Positions 11,215 to 23,864 of a DNA stretch of 64,000 bases are shown here, in pieces. The stretch is from Loripinus fragilis (Eukaryota > Mollusca > Bivalvia > Lucinida > Lucinidae): NCBI GenBank assembly GCA_964019695.1, contig OZ026517.1, positions 52,631,672 through 52,695,671 of the forward strand, given 5' to 3'. The notes under the pieces are model-generated. The model was not told the origin of the DNA and made no database searches. It worked only from the letters and a program-made list of their open reading frames with translations. The first letter of the stretch is position 1; each line of letters opens with the position of its first letter. Made by a program: the position numbers and the translations under genes.

Positions 11215-12049
11215 GTCATTATCTAAGTAATATCAACGTCGATGCGACGCTGTGCCTTTTTGAATAAGAATATCGTGATATCGCTAGAGATATCATTGCA
11301 CGACCCTTTGGTGTGCACTTTATCACTGTGTGAGTCCGTCCGTTAACAGTTAGTGAAAATTAATGCTCATAACTCTTGGACCACATGGTATATCTTAAGG
11401 CAAGGTCTGCTACCAGTTAACTGGCAGCAGCGTTTTTACGTTAAAATCGCTGCTACCAGTTAACTGGCAGCAGCGAATTTACGTTAAAATCGCTGCTGCC
11501 AGTTAACTGGTAGCAGCGATTTTAACGTAAATTCGCTGCTTCCAGTTAAATTTTTATTTTTATTTTGACAAGAAGGTTTGAGTCGGTGACGCATGGTGCA
11601 AACCAGTGTTTATACATGCAATAATGTAAACCTGGATCCAGAAATGTGTCTCAGGAGGGGAGAGGGTGTCTAGTTGGAGACCAGGGTGGTTCAGACAAAG
11701 TTGCACAATTTAAAATGGAGGGTCTCAGGTCCAGATCCGCAGTTCCCCCATTGGATCCGCGCATGTAATTATTCACAGAGGGTTTGGAAACAAAATGGGA
11801 TTTTAAGTTTTATTAATTTTATTTTGCTTTTGAAGAACATATATATATATATATATATCGTACAAACATTGTATAGAAAGCAACAATAAAATTAACGACT
11901 AATGTTAGCAAATACATTAGGCCTTTTTGTGACATAATTTAAACATATTTGACTACGATCGTCCTGTGCATCCTGCATTACGTGAACGTCTCCGTACTCA
12001 TAAGTTTTTTTTCAAAAAGAACAGCGTTTTACCTTCATTATCCTAAGTT

Positions 12050-12760
12050 AAGTTTTCAATAAGTTCTCCATAAAATAATATGAGCCTCGTTGTGAGAAAC
12101 CCGGGTTTTTGCATATGTTTTCGTTACACGGATAGAACGATCCCTCTACTTCCTATATACGAAATTTCAAGCATGTAGCCATCTTGTATGGTTGTACAGC
12201 CTGGTTTGTGTGGAGTCTGGTCGGAAATCCCGAAGACCATTTTCTCACGACGAGACTCATATGTTGTGGATCGCCGCAGTGAGGAGATTCTAATACCTAT
12301 CGACAACATATGATTTTATGGAGAAATTCTGAAAATTATCACGTTTTATCACTTTAATACCAACCCCAATTTTCCTCTATTTTCACTTTGTACAGTTAAG
12401 TTATCAATAAGTTCTCCATAAAATCATATGTTGTGGATATGTACCAGAATCGCCGCGGTAAGGAGATTCTAATACCTATCCGCAACATATGATTTTATGG
12501 AGAAATTCTGAAAATTATCACGTTTTATCACTTTAATACCAACCCCAATTTTCCTCTATTTTCACTTTGTACAGTTAAGTTATCAATAAGTTCTCCATCA
12601 AATCATATGTTGGATATATACCAGAATCGCCGCGGTGAGGAGATTCTAATACTTATCCACAACATATGATTTTATGGAGAAATTCTGAAAATTATCACGT
12701 TTTATCACTTTAATACCAACCTCAATTTTCCTCTATTTTCACTTTGTACAGGTAATCTTG
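12050..12760. repeat. Tandem repeat of about 179 bp with internal hairpins
   Basis: CAACCCCAATTTTCCTCTAT recurs at about 12361, 12540 and 12717 (periods 179 and 177). Each unit contains CTCCATAAAATCATATGTTG and, about 60 bp later, its complement CAACATATGATTTTATGGAG, so each unit can form a hairpin. The first unit is interrupted by the decayed MITE at 12081-12259. Confidence 0.85.
12081..12259. mobile_element. Decayed MITE family B inside the tandem repeat
   Basis: Left end TGAGCCTCGTTGTGAGAAAC and right end TTTCTCACGACGAGACTCA are inverted copies, and TA flanks both sides. GAAATCCCGAAGACC just inside matches the family-B subterminal sequence. Confidence 0.6.
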
Positions 12761-13290
12761 CGGAATGAGTAAACCTTTCTTCGGGGTTTACGACCAGGAT
12801 GTTATCGAAGCAGCTTACGCAATCACAGCGACTAACAAAACTCTTTAGGTTTTTGTACATGAAGTGACATTGCAAAGTATTAACTCCCGAAGAATGATAG
12901 GAGATTGTACTGAATTTCAAATAATTTCAGCAGAAGATGTTTTAGTTTAAATTCTTGCATTGTTGGGTCCATTAAAAAGGCCATGAGATTCAAACAGCAA
13001 AACTATTATTTTCCGTAATAAAAAGATGTGCGCTTTTAAAATTAATCAAAACTAGCAACAGCATATTTGTTTGTTTGTTTGTTATATAGTCACTCTTTTA
13101 CGTTTTTGGAAGCTCAACATAGCCCATACACACACTTTAACTTTCTATACACGCTACAATAAAAATACGGAAGCGAACTGGCAGCAGCGATTTCAAGTTA
13201 AAATGGCTATAACCAGTTAACTGGCAGCAGCCATTTTACGTTAAAATCGCTGCTACCAGTTAACTGGCAGCAGCCACTTCGATATCTTAA

Positions 13291-14095
13291 TCAAATGTTG
13301 CATACGTATGCATGTCAACATTGTGTTACCACTGGCATGCCAAATAGCCCTTTTCAATGGACGAGGCTTTGCTGAGAATCATTTCGGCCGTTCATGGTCA
13401 GTTAGTGAAAATACTCATAACTCTTGAACAAAATGGTATATGTTAAAGATGCATAGCCTTTAACTTTTGATCTTTTAATTTTAGGACTAATGTTTCTATT
13501 TTTCAAGAACACAGTAAAAAAACCTTAAATTCAGGTATGCATTTTACCAATTTCGTAAATCTTAACAAATTATCAGCATCAAAACAACAGCATGTATGTT
13601 AAATTTAACTGTCATTATAGAGGGACGCAAATAATTACCAACAAGAGAAAAACACAGCTGTTTTTTAAGAGAATTCACTTTTCCTCGCAGTTCTCAGCTA
13701 TAGTGAACAGATTTTATTGTGAAAACATAACTTAATTCTACTTTTTCAAATGATTTAAAAAGAAAATAAAAAATTGCAAAAAATGTTCATAGTTGCAGAC
13801 TTAGTCTCTTTAATCAAGTTTTGCATACTTACACATTTTAACATTGTCTAGACACTGGTTTGAAAAACGATTAATTGCACGACTCTTTGGTGTACTCTAT
13901 CATCACTGTGTGAATGTCCCGTCCGTCGAAAATTAATGCTCATAGTTATAGCCCAACACTAGGTGTCATTGGAGTGTTTTTATATCCCCATCAACACTTT
14001 TACAAAAGTGAAATACGATTAACCCGACACAATTTATATGGAAACCGAAAGCTACCTGCATGGAACTAGCCCTAACACTCACTTATCGACAGTTT
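13291..14095. repeat. Duplication copy 1, blocks E-F
   Basis: Matches 38100-38382 plus 38800-38942 in direct orientation, with shared landmarks GCATACGTATGCATGTCAAC and TTTTACAAAAGTGAAATACG. Copy 1 has extra sequence at about 13450-13810. Copy 2 has a palindromic insertion at 38383-38799. No gene is seen. Confidence 0.7.
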
Positions 14096-14699
14096 TAGTA
14101 TCAGGAAGGTGTCCTGTTTCAAAGAAAAAAGTCCTCAAAAAATCCGTGGGGAAATGTTATTTTTTAGGGTGAAAAATAAAAAAATGAATAAAAAACCCGC
14201 TGAAAACCGGCAAATATTATCATGTTATAGGTACCCCCCTAGGATCTAATTTGAACTACCTTGCTACCCCAGGGCAAGATTCAATGTGTGTCAAATTCAA
14301 GAATATTAATATTAACTTTAAAATGTGGGAAAATCGTAAAAAATACCCCTATATTAAGTGATTTCTGCCCGAAAACATCAATAGTTTACATTGTATGTTG
14401 TTATACCATAAGTGATACGATTTGACAAGTTCGTTCATCTGGTGTCCATAGATGTGAATCATCTCATTTGCGTATTCAAGAGTAATTATGAATACTTAAA
14501 AATGACAGGAAATTCATTGGAAAGAAAAAAAGTAAGCAACGACTAGAAACGTGTACCCTGTGATAGAAGACCTAGTCCTTACACCCTATGGCAATTTCTA
14601 ATGGATGCCGAATTATTCATTTGGACCACCAAAATGCAAAAGTGTTCTCAAAATTTAACCCATTTGGGTTAATATGTCATTTGTGAAATTGAATGTTTT
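14096..14699. other. No gene seen
   Basis: AT-rich sequence absent from the second duplication copy. It leads into the inverted 180-bp repeat array. Confidence 0.4.
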
Positions 14700-15290
14700 C
14701 CATGACAACCTATAAAATAATTCTAAAAAATGGAATGTACCTACAGAAATACTCATATCTCAGAAGCAACTCCTCTAAGAATTTAGAATACTTAACTTGG
14801 TATAAAACTAATTCCCATTCATATATTTTTCTGCACTGTCCAGTATGCAAGTTATCTCTTTTGTATATTCACAAATATTTATGAAAACCTAAGTTTCAGG
14901 AAAAATGGGTGTACATACTCAGCTGCTAATTGCTCTAGAATACAAAACTGGAACTAAACTGAGACAAAGCTCTTCTAAATAATCTGGAAAAACTCTGGTT
15001 AAATATATAAATTATATAATTGTCATATCCATCATTAATTCATTATTAATAAAAATTATAGAAGTAAGAGAAAATTTGCCAAAAAAGAAAAGCAAGAACA
15101 GAAAAACAAGGGGTATACTCATATCTCAGAATTCTTTTACACAGTCGTTAAACATTCAAATGACTTTTAAATATTCAAAAATATCAATGCAAATAATGGA
15201 AACGATAAACAAATCACAGAAAAACTTAGTGGGCATACCTACAAGCTACAAAATCACTCATATCGAAGCTGCTAAATGCCCTAAATTATC
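14700..15290 (-). repeat. Degenerate repeat array of about 180 bp, reverse arm
   Basis: Copies of the sequence seen at 15960-16760, but in the opposite orientation. The landmark (complement) ATACTCATATCTCAGAAG occurs near 14750 and 15113, with weaker versions near 14910 and 15232. The copies are strongly diverged. Short frames here have no recognisable domain. Confidence 0.5.
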
Positions 15291-15959
15291 AAACTTGGGT
15301 CTTAATTGATGCTAAGACAAAGTCTTTATACCCTGTGTTTCAATATGCATATGATCTAATTTTATTAAAAATATATATATTAGATGAATGGAGGAAATGG
15401 CCGGAAAGCGGGAATCCCCATATAATATTAAATAAGAGTGGGTGGCTGGAGGACTTTTTGTTAGACATAATTGAATAATGTTGAGCAATATAAGGAACAT
15501 AGATCAATCAGATTATTTATGTAATTATTCTGAATCTGGATAAATGAATCAGATGTTGTGTAAAGAGTTCTGGCGACTATTCTGTTCAGCAGAGCAGAAC
15601 TGGTTGTGCAGCTTTGGTAGAAGGTCTCACGAGGAATGTCATTACATATTGTATGAAATTATTTCCAGTTCGGACCAGTTTGGACCAGACCAGTAGCTCA
15701 GGAGTTGAGGTTGTTGAGGTTGTTTAAAATATTTCTTATCTAGAGCTCTGGTGGTCATCTTTGTTGGCAGAGTAGAATCATTTAGACATTTTTAGAAGTC
15801 AAAGAGTCACAGCAGTTGAAGTATCGCTATAAAAGTTTCAACATTTTTTTCTCATTTCTTGTATTTTAATTGATATCGGTGATTTTGCAATTCAGATACT
15901 TCTAATAAAGAATAGATGATTACCCGTTAGGCTCTAACATTATTTTAGTATCATGTTTG
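15291..15959. other. No gene seen; spacer between opposed repeat arms
   Basis: AT-rich spacer separating the reverse and direct arms of the 180-bp repeat. Nothing else is recognised. Confidence 0.4.
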
Positions 15960-16760
15960 TTTCTCTATGGCAATTAGCAGCTGAGATATTAGTAATTTTG
16001 TAGGTATACCCCCTTATTTTTTCTGTGATTTTTCTGTGATTTCTAATGTTCTCTTTAATAATCATGAGTATCAAAATTAATTTACTCTCGCGTTGAACCA
16101 ATGGATAAAAGGAATGTATCTTAGCATCGACTCAAAACCCAATCGGGTAACTCAGGGAAACTAACTTCTGAGTAACTTTGTAGGAATATCCCTTAATTTT
16201 CTGTGATTTTTCCATATTATCTAATGTTTTATTAATAGTCATGGATATTTAAAGCTAGTTATTTGCATGTTGAACCAATGGGTAAAATGGTTGTTTTTTT
16301 TAAATCAATTTGGTACCATCTTTGGTTATTTAGGGAAATTAGTAGCCAAGATATAATCAATTTATTGGTATACCCCCTTAATTTTTCTTAGAATTTTCTC
16401 GAATTTCTTATGTTTTCATTAACATTGCTGTATATGAAAATTAGATACTTTGCATGTTAAACCGCTTAGTAGGAGTAATGTCTCGGCATCAAGTTTATGC
16501 CAAGTTTTGACCTGTAGTTAAACTAGCAGCCGAGATATAGGTTATTTTGTAGGTATACCCCCTTAATTTCCTTGCATTTTTCTCTGATTTCTAATGTTCT
16601 CGTAAATATTCATGAATTTACAAATTGGATAATTTGCATATCAAACAGTCAGGAAAATGTTAAACACCTCAGAATAATTTGGTACCAAGTTTAGTATTAA
16701 ATGATGAGTTGCTGCTGAGATATGCATATTTTTGTTGACATACACCCATTATTTCTAGAT
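15960..16760 (+). repeat. Degenerate repeat array of about 180 bp, direct arm
   Basis: TAGGTATACCCCCTTAATTT-like sequence recurs near 16001, 16181, 16365, 16550 and 16733 (spacing 180-185). It is preceded each time by AGCAGCTGAGATAT-like sequence and followed by TTTTTCTGTGATTTCTAATG-like sequence. This is an old satellite-type array. Confidence 0.7.
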
Positions 16761-18401
16761 TATGGATTGCCATGAAACGGATATGCCTTTTTCTAACCAC
16801 TCTATTTACACACTTATAATCAGAAAACCATCCACACCTGATATATTCAACATTTACTTAAAAATAATGTGAAATATATAAGCATATTTTGTCAAAAATC
16901 ATCGTTTCCATTGTTCAGGTACCCACCCACTAAAGATAAAATCTTAAATCTTAATTTTCTCGAATTTGGCACAGATATTTTTGAGGACTTTTTTATGGTT
17001 ATTTACGTTTCACAACCCTATAGTTTGGTGTTGTATACGTTACTTAATTTCAAATATATTCATATTTAGTACAGTGCTATCACTTGACCATGGGCTGTCA
17101 AAAGACCCCTGAACCTCTGTTGTTCATTGCGTTTACTATAAAAAATCTCATTATATAAGCAACGAACTAATATCTATATAATAGTCCTTCAGCAGATGGA
17201 GGATCACCCTGCAATATCAAAATTAACTACGTTACCCTTAAAATAGGAACACCTATAGTGATTATATCAAATTATTTCTTATTTGTACGTTTCAATATTA
17301 TTATTTTCTATTCAAAGCAAATGACTAGCAGTATAATTTCAGCTTATTGAGGACACCTATTCTTACTGTTATATATGTTACTTTCTTTATGTTCAGTATT
17401 TTAGTGTAATAAAAGCATTATCTAAGTTAAAAACTCTTAGTGGGTATAAAGTGCTGCCATTTGAAAAAAATACTTGAACATAGCATATCAAACACATTGG
17501 AAGTTTTTTTTCTTATTAAATATGTAGACAGCCTTTAAAACTACTTATTTCTACGATCAATTTATTTTTCTTAAAAGGTTAAATGATATTGTTTATCTCT
17601 CCTATGCTTATATTTGTTGCTTAATTGTCAATAGATAATTGATATATACAAGACATTTTCTTCACTATCTACAGCTCAATTTAGATTATACGATAATAGT
17701 GAGCATTTAGTAGCTAATTAAGATATATTATTCCTTGCATAAGCCATAAAACATATATACTCATCAGCTATTGATTACAACAACAGCTAAATTTATTACA
17801 ATCAAGGATAAAAGCTAACTCACAATATTTTAAATTGCAAGTCATTTTAAGGCTAGGTCGAAATCAAGTAAGGAAAAAAATGAAAACATGCATTCATTCT
17901 CTTTTAAATTGCAATAGTTCTGTCCACATATGGTAACCTTCATGCTCACTTCTATGGCTATCATCTCTTTGTATCTAAAGAATGTTAGGTTTGGCTCGAT
18001 TCAATGCCAAGAATAAATCAAATGAGCTAGAAGATTTGATTTTGGTACTTATCGCAGTGTGACACAAAAAGGCTCAGTCGAGCCTATGCAAATGTGTTGA
18101 TTAGGCAGAGTCATCACTGCTCCCATACACAAAGAATAGATGTAGATTGAGTCTCAGACCAGAATTTAGCCCCACTATGTCAGACTGGCCCATATCTGAT
18201 ATAAGTATCAACAATTCATGTGTTGTTCCAAATCTTCAGTTGAGCATTCATATTTTATGACAAAAAATATTTTTTTCTAGGCAATGCAACTGATACTTTA
18301 GCTATTGTCACATAATTAATCTCTGATGTGATATTCAGTATGTGGTATAACTATATCATACACAGCACATATAAAACAAGTGACAGGAGGAGAACTACTA
18401 G
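16761..18401. repeat. Duplication copy 1, block G (diverged)
   Basis: From about 17010 the sequence aligns with 39280-41120, but with far more differences than the gene block. Landmarks are ATACGTTACTTA-TTTCAAATAT, AATGACTAGCAGTATAA and AGCTATTGATTACAAC. At 18030-18190 it carries one diverged copy of the monomer that builds the 52-64 kb array (GGCTCAGTCGAGCCTATGCA). No gene is seen. Confidence 0.5.
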
Positions 18402-18542
18402 AGTTCGTGCTAGATAAGAGTATAGTTTCGTAGTTGGTCACGTTATGGTGCTTTATTCACCTGATTGGACAAATATAGGGTTTCCATTCATACTTCTAAC
18501 TGTAAATTTGTTTCGTCACTCTACTTTTATCTAGCACGGACT
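18402..18542. mobile_element. Short MITE with GTGCTAGATAA ends
   Basis: AGTTCGTGCTAGATAAGAGT on the left matches the complement of ACTTTTATCTAGCACGGACT on the right. The interior is non-coding. Confidence 0.65.
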
Positions 18543-21500
18543 ATATATCAATATCTGACATTTATAATGATATCCTTCGCAAGGTGAAAGAAATGAATTC
18601 TTTAGGAGATCATTAGGCAAAATACATATGCATAGTATTGGTGACAATGTTGACACATTTCCACACAATATTCTAAACATTTAGAATTTATTCCTAATTA
18701 ACTCTAATGTCACCTGGTCAAGTTTGATCTTATCTATTTAGGTCTGAAAAAACCATAAAAGTTAAATTGGTATCGTAAGTAACAATTGACCTGTTTCCCT
18801 TGATATGATCATGTGAATTGTGATTATTGCCATGTTCAGTCCACACGTATAGCTGTTTCCCAATTGTTACAGTTTTGTTCTTAATAAATTACTTATTTAT
18901 AAAGTTCACATGGCTCATTGACAAGCAAATGATCAGAAGACTAAAGTTGATATGATTTACAGTTTTATTAATTAAACAATGAAAGCTATGCAGAACATAA
19001 ACTAAACTCATTTTTAAAGCTAAATATAAATTAATGTGTCATCATCTGTATACACAAATGTGGGTATAAATTTGATATGGCGACAGTCTCTTTAAACAGT
19101 AACTGATTGCAGACAGTTATAATGCATAATATCAAAAGTAACATGTATCATTTTTTATTGTACCAACTTATGCTAAATTCTATATAAATTGTAAGCAAAT
19201 CTTATTTGTATCCTACCATGTTTAGTAATTAGCAGCTTTGTATTGTAAATAAACTTGAATATGCAAGGAAATTAGCTGAAGCATGTTACTAACTATGTGT
19301 GTACAATGTGGGCAACAGTTTACTGGGTACGCAAAAATATTCAGTTGCTATTAAACTTTTAAATGTTTAAATAACTGATTGAATCAAACTTTCTTCAGAT
19401 GAATACTGTGGGTGGTAGGGAGCTGCGATCTTTGCTGGAGCTTTAAGCGATATGGTCCTGTCATATTTGGCTTGTTGTTAGGATAAACTTTGCTTCACTG
19501 GCGGCATATTTGATTTTGGGCCAAGGCCTTTTAGTTTGTCCTATTCTTCTTTTCTTTCTCTAGGAGAAGCCCTAGCATGATTGGAATATTGCTGACTAGA
19601 TGTGTAACCTTAACTCAGCCAATCAATCTAAATAAATATTACAACAATCTAAATTCACTGTATCTTATCATTTCAGGCAAAATATTATCTTTGACTGTAT
19701 TTTGGACAAACATAGGGCCAGATGATATATTTATATGGTTATATATGTTACCTTAAAACATATGACAGAAAATGGGTATTGTCTTTATTCAGCTGTTACT
19801 TGAATTAAGTCATATTTTCTTTGTTTATGAGCTTTAAAACCTAAAACGTGGGACAAATCAATAAATTTATACTCCTTAAAATAATTAAAGGACCAGTACT
19901 ATCAATTATAACATTAACACATTTTGTGTTCAACGTATTTTGAAAACAAATTTAACAATCAAGTCTAAATTTTTCCAACATCTTTGATGCCCTGTTGCCC
20001 AGTTAACCAGCAAAAAGAAAAAGGTAGAAAATGTTACAAACATTGATTTTATGTCATTTTAAAACTTGACCTAAATGTTTTGGAATGTCATATTTTATCT
20101 GTGATCCATGGACCACATGACTGCATGAAACGAGTGAATAAAGCTTTAAGATAATTGAGATTTCTGTTTCCGCATGATATTTTGGTGTTTTAATCCAGTC
20201 GATACCACCCACCTCTTCCTGTAAGAGAAAATTGCCCCTTTTGGCTGTGTCATAATGGCCTGGTGTTAGGTCCAGACAACTGGTTTTGGCGTTTGTCTGG
20301 GACAATCTTTGTACAATTTGTAGGGACATCTTTCTAACACTCAAAGGCATAGAATTATGATTGACAATCTGATTCTTAATGGTCAAGTGCACACATTGCT
20401 TAATGAAAACAAAACAATGTCAAAACTCTATTGTCAGAGATGAAATTGTTTGCTTCCCAGTTTTATGAAACTGTTTGAAGAAAGATTTTGCATGTTAGCT
20501 GAACTGTTTAAAACAAAGTTTAAGTTGGTGTCACTTTAATTCTACTCGAATGACCACAGAAGAATTCTTTTACCCCACCCACTGCCTTTTGAAAGTAGGT
20601 TTTGGGGTATGTGCATATAAGACACAGTTACGGCAAAATTAGGCATGGAAATCAGTAACAATAATTCTTCATTTATGGGCATAAAAAGAAGACAGTTTTA
20701 GGCCAGGTTTTACATAATTTAAATGTTTGTGCTTGATATACTCGCCTTCGAAAATTTTGTTCCTTTAATTATTTTGAGGAGTATATCTTGTTGCTTTAAG
20801 AAGTTTTTTTACAGCTAATATGTTTTGCTAAACTAAGTACGCATTGCTAATGCCTTTTAATAATAACTATTGAGTTCCATTTGTGACAAACTGGTAGCTA
20901 TATCGATTTAGTGCAAGTAAAATAGGTTTAAAATAAATGAAAACATCCTATGATGCATAATTTAAAACAAGAATTAGGCATTAAAAAGAATGTTTTAATG
21001 TTAGTTATATATGCTACCCATAATAAAATAAGAAACAGAATGATAATTTACTCTAGAAAATGTTTAATATCACCATACACTATTCTTTATCAATGGTTTA
21101 TTCATATTATGGCGTTTAAATGCTTACAGATAGGAATACCTGTTCAATTTCAATGAAAAAGTATTAACCTTATAATACATTTTATTAAGGGTCATCATAC
21201 TCTGAAGCTTATAACTCTTACAATTTCTGTGATAGACGCAAGTTATTTGCAGTTTTGAATTTGCGAGTTAATTGCCTTTTAAGGTGATGGTATTGTGATA
21301 AAAAATATGCATTTAATGTTTATAAAATGAATGTATTAAAATAAAAACCAATTCAATGATTTTATAGGGGGTAGTTCACGAATATAACGTATGTAACATG
21401 AATTAATGTTAGTTACACACGTCTGCTTGAATAAAACACTTTTAAAAGTCATCCCACAATACAATGAGCATATACAAGATTAAAAATCTGTATGCAACTT

Positions 21501-21717
21501 TGTCTAAGAGTACTTTAGCATTGGCACCAAAGTATTATTTAACATTTTTGGGGTAACGTATGTAATTTTGATGTTAAATGCTTACGTGACACTTCTCAGA
21601 GGGCTCACATGTCTCATTTTGTTACACATATATAGTAGTATCAAGAAATAATAGTCCCCGAAATTCCCACTTGGGGGAATAGGGTCTATAGCCATCCCAA
21701 GGTCTATATACTTTTTA
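18543..21717. other. No gene seen
   Basis: AT-rich intergenic DNA. The longest frame (20054-20392, minus, 112 codons) has no domain I recognise and no counterpart in the second duplication copy. Near-palindromes such as GTTATATATGTTAC (19739) and TAACGTATGTAA (about 21385 and 21554) recur. Confidence 0.4.
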
Positions 21718-21849
21718 TAACGTGATATAAGATGAACGTTTCATTTGCAGATGAATTGATTCGGAACTGTCTTCATTTGCCAGTGAAAAGATTTGCTATA
21801 GTGAAATATGAAGTGTAAATATGAAAAGGGAAAATATATTTTTCAGCCG

Positions 21850-22035
21850 TCATGATGTGATGAAGACAGTGGGGGGAGCTAATATTCGTTACACACAGAA
21901 TGCGCTTCACAGAAGAAAGTGGGGGGAGCTAAAATTTCACGAAGAGTGAAGCAGCCTTCATAATGACTTATTGTGATGAAGACAGTGGGCGGTATTAAAC
22001 TACCATTAGCAGCTCTGCCCACTATCTTCATCACA
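21850..22035 (+). promoter_or_regulatory. Upstream repeats with GTGGGCGG-type boxes, ASB-like gene 1
   Basis: GAAGACAGTGGGGGGAGCTA-type repeats occur near 21862 and 21915, with a third variant GACAGTGGGCGG near 21984. An inverted partner, CCCACTATCTTCATCACA, ends at 22035 and forms a hairpin with 21973-21995. GGGCGG resembles Sp1/KLF boxes. The block lies immediately before the coding exon and is kept in both gene copies (compare 46755-47225). A promoter role is inference; it could equally be an old repeat caught in the duplication. Confidence 0.35.
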
Positions 22036-22070
22036 AATTGAAAGTTGGAAAGTAAAAATGAAACTCTTAA

Positions 22071-23864
22071 TTGAACTTGGTAAATATATTTCTAACATCA
22101 TTAATGTCTTTTTCAGACCCAATTTCATTTGGACTAGAAAATCATATGTCAATGGAGAAAGGCAAAACATTCAGAGCTTTGGTAACGAGCAAATTCAATC
22201 CGTTTCAGGATTACACACGTAGCGTTTTCTCTTTTCAAACGTTATTTTATCAATCCATTCACTACTATTATTGCTGCCAATGTAGTTTTGAGCATGAATA
22301 CATCGACTATGTGTCTGAGACAAGAACAATAGATAAAGAAATGTTAGAAAGAGTAGCGCAAAATATCATCGACGGATATTGCCCGCATACCAGGATAACT
22401 TTTCCTCATAAAGACATTCGGGAATCTTTTAAACATATTCGGGAAACAAAGGTTCATGCTTTGCATATTGCTGCAGCTTTGGACAAAAGGGCGCGGACTC
22501 CTGATACCATGAGCTCAAAAGATATGAAAAGTAGAATATATGCTTTATATCCAACTGATATAGCAGTCATGAAGAATTGTGATAACTTTCTTAGAAGTTA
22601 CTACACGCAAATCAAAGAGCGATCTGAAGAAAACGCTCCATACTACAGCTACTCAGGTACCCTCAAGTATGGTTTCAGAGCCCATGGTAAGGGATGTAAA
22701 GTTACCTTCAGAAAACAATCAGCATTGGAAATATGTATCGCTTCCAGGAACAAAGAAGCTTTGAAAATCCTTTTAGACCCTGGTATTATTCACTTCAATA
22801 TTAGTAAAGGCCTAGAACTGATCTTGGAACATGGTCGTCTTTCGGACTTTCTAGAAGATATACTAGCATATATTAGAGTGTTTCGATGTGAAAACCGAGT
22901 TTCTTGTTTAGAGCGCTGTGCTGTATCAGCTATTGTTTATGAAAACAATTACGTGTTAAGTGTTATTCTTGATGTTTTAAAAACATGTAAATGGACTGAT
23001 GATTTACAGCGCAATTTCCAATATATCTGTGATGTTCTGGGAAAGCCTGGTCAGAAAGAAATAATTTTAAAATACCAACGACCTTACACAAAATCTGGGA
23101 CTGATCACTTCCGATTGAAAGTGTTACATTATCTTCTACAAAATTATGGTGACAAATACACTGATGAGTTAAAAACTGCGTTTAAAGCCCTCACTGAATA
23201 TGCCAGTGCTGTTGACCATGCATATAATAACGGTGCTGAGAAGACGCCACTTCATAACTGCTTCGATAGATATTACAACAGCAAGTTAAATCCAAGAAAA
23301 GCTGAGCTCCTTTTTCAGTATGGTGCTAATCAAGACATTCTTGACAGCCATGGTAACACCCCTTTGTTAGTACTGCTAGATTTAGAACCTAAGACGAACA
23401 TACAGAATTTCCTTCACGGATTTGCCTTGCTTATTTGTGAAAATCCTGACGTTGAATTTAATAGATCAGCATTTAAAGCAGCTATACAACTTGATGAAAG
23501 ATTTGAAAGAGATAGCATAGCGTTCTCAATTGAAGGAAATTATATTCTAGATGCTAGAAAACGTTGCATGATCTCAGGTGATGAATTCTGTGAAAAGATT
23601 TATCTAGGTCCTCTATTAATAGAATGTGGATTTCAATATGACCAAGATGTGCTTCGGGGGATAAGATTTGATGAAACTGTTAAGAAATATATAAACTTTT
23701 GTTCATCAAACCCTCGTTCATTGAAACTCAGTTGTCGAGATACATTGAGGCGCCATTTCAAAAGGCATGACCTACATAAGTACGTTAACAATGTTCTTAT
23801 ACCAGAAGGAATTCGAGACTTCATTCTAATAAAACCATACCTATTATTTAACCAACAATCATAA
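22071..23864 (+). CDS. ASB-like protein, ankyrin repeats plus SOCS box (copy 1)
   Basis: The protein is 597 residues, probably the substrate receptor of a Cullin-5 ubiquitin ligase. The C-terminal SOCS box (about 547-590) has a perfect BC-box pattern S550-L551-x3-C555-x3-L559 for Elongin C. It is followed by V-L-I-P (575-578) where ASB proteins carry the L-P-x-P Cul5 box, so that part is degenerate. Ankyrin-like stretches are H129-A-L-H-I-A-A, S217-A-L-E-I-C to about 238, K391-T-P-L-H to about 424, and H427-G-N-T-P-L. The rest is helical-looking without a domain I know. The first 15 codons may be intron: TCTTTTTCAG ends at 22116 and makes a good 3' splice site, so translation may start in an upstream exon or at M26/M28. 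A near-identical paralogue is at 47260-49059. The substrate is unknown. Frame certainty is high and family certainty moderate. Confidence 0.8.
   Translation: MNLVNIFLTSLMSFSDPISFGLENHMSMEKGKTFRALVTSKFNPFQDYTRSVFSFQTLFYQSIHYYYCCQCSFEHEYIDYVSETRTIDKEMLERVAQNIIDGYCPHTRITFPHKDIRESFKHIRETKVHALHIAAALDKRARTPDTMSSKDMKSRIYALYPTDIAVMKNCDNFLRSYYTQIKERSEENAPYYSYSGTLKYGFRAHGKGCKVTFRKQSALEICIASRNKEALKILLDPGIIHFNISKGLELILEHGRLSDFLEDILAYIRVFRCENRVSCLERCAVSAIVYENNYVLSVILDVLKTCKWTDDLQRNFQYICDVLGKPGQKEIILKYQRPYTKSGTDHFRLKVLHYLLQNYGDKYTDELKTAFKALTEYASAVDHAYNNGAEKTPLHNCFDRYYNSKLNPRKAELLFQYGANQDILDSHGNTPLLVLLDLEPKTNIQNFLHGFALLICENPDVEFNRSAFKAAIQLDERFERDSIAFSIEGNYILDARKRCMISGDEFCEKIYLGPLLIECGFQYDQDVLRGIRFDETVKKYINFCSSNPRSLKLSCRDTLRRHFKRHDLHKYVNNVLIPEGIRDFILIKPYLLFNQQS

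Larger units (their letters stand above)
11399..13281. mobile_element. Foldback-like element with 9-bp target duplication
   Basis: Both ends are clusters of a short palindromic module, CTGCTACCAGTTAACTGGCA followed by GCAG (11405-11550 and 13170-13275), spaced by ACGTTAAAATCG. The element is flanked by the direct repeat ATATCTTAA (11390-11398 and 13282-13290). The matching place in the second duplication copy (about 38098-38108) has one ATATCTTAA and no element, so it is an insertion. The interior holds a 179-bp tandem repeat and a decayed family-B MITE, and I see no transposase. Ends made of repeats plus a 9-bp duplication resemble Foldback elements; the family call is inference. Confidence 0.75.

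Noticed and set aside
20054..20392. 112-codon minus-strand frame
   Set aside because: No recognisable motif, no partner in the duplicated copy and base composition like the surroundings. Could be chance in AT-rich DNA.
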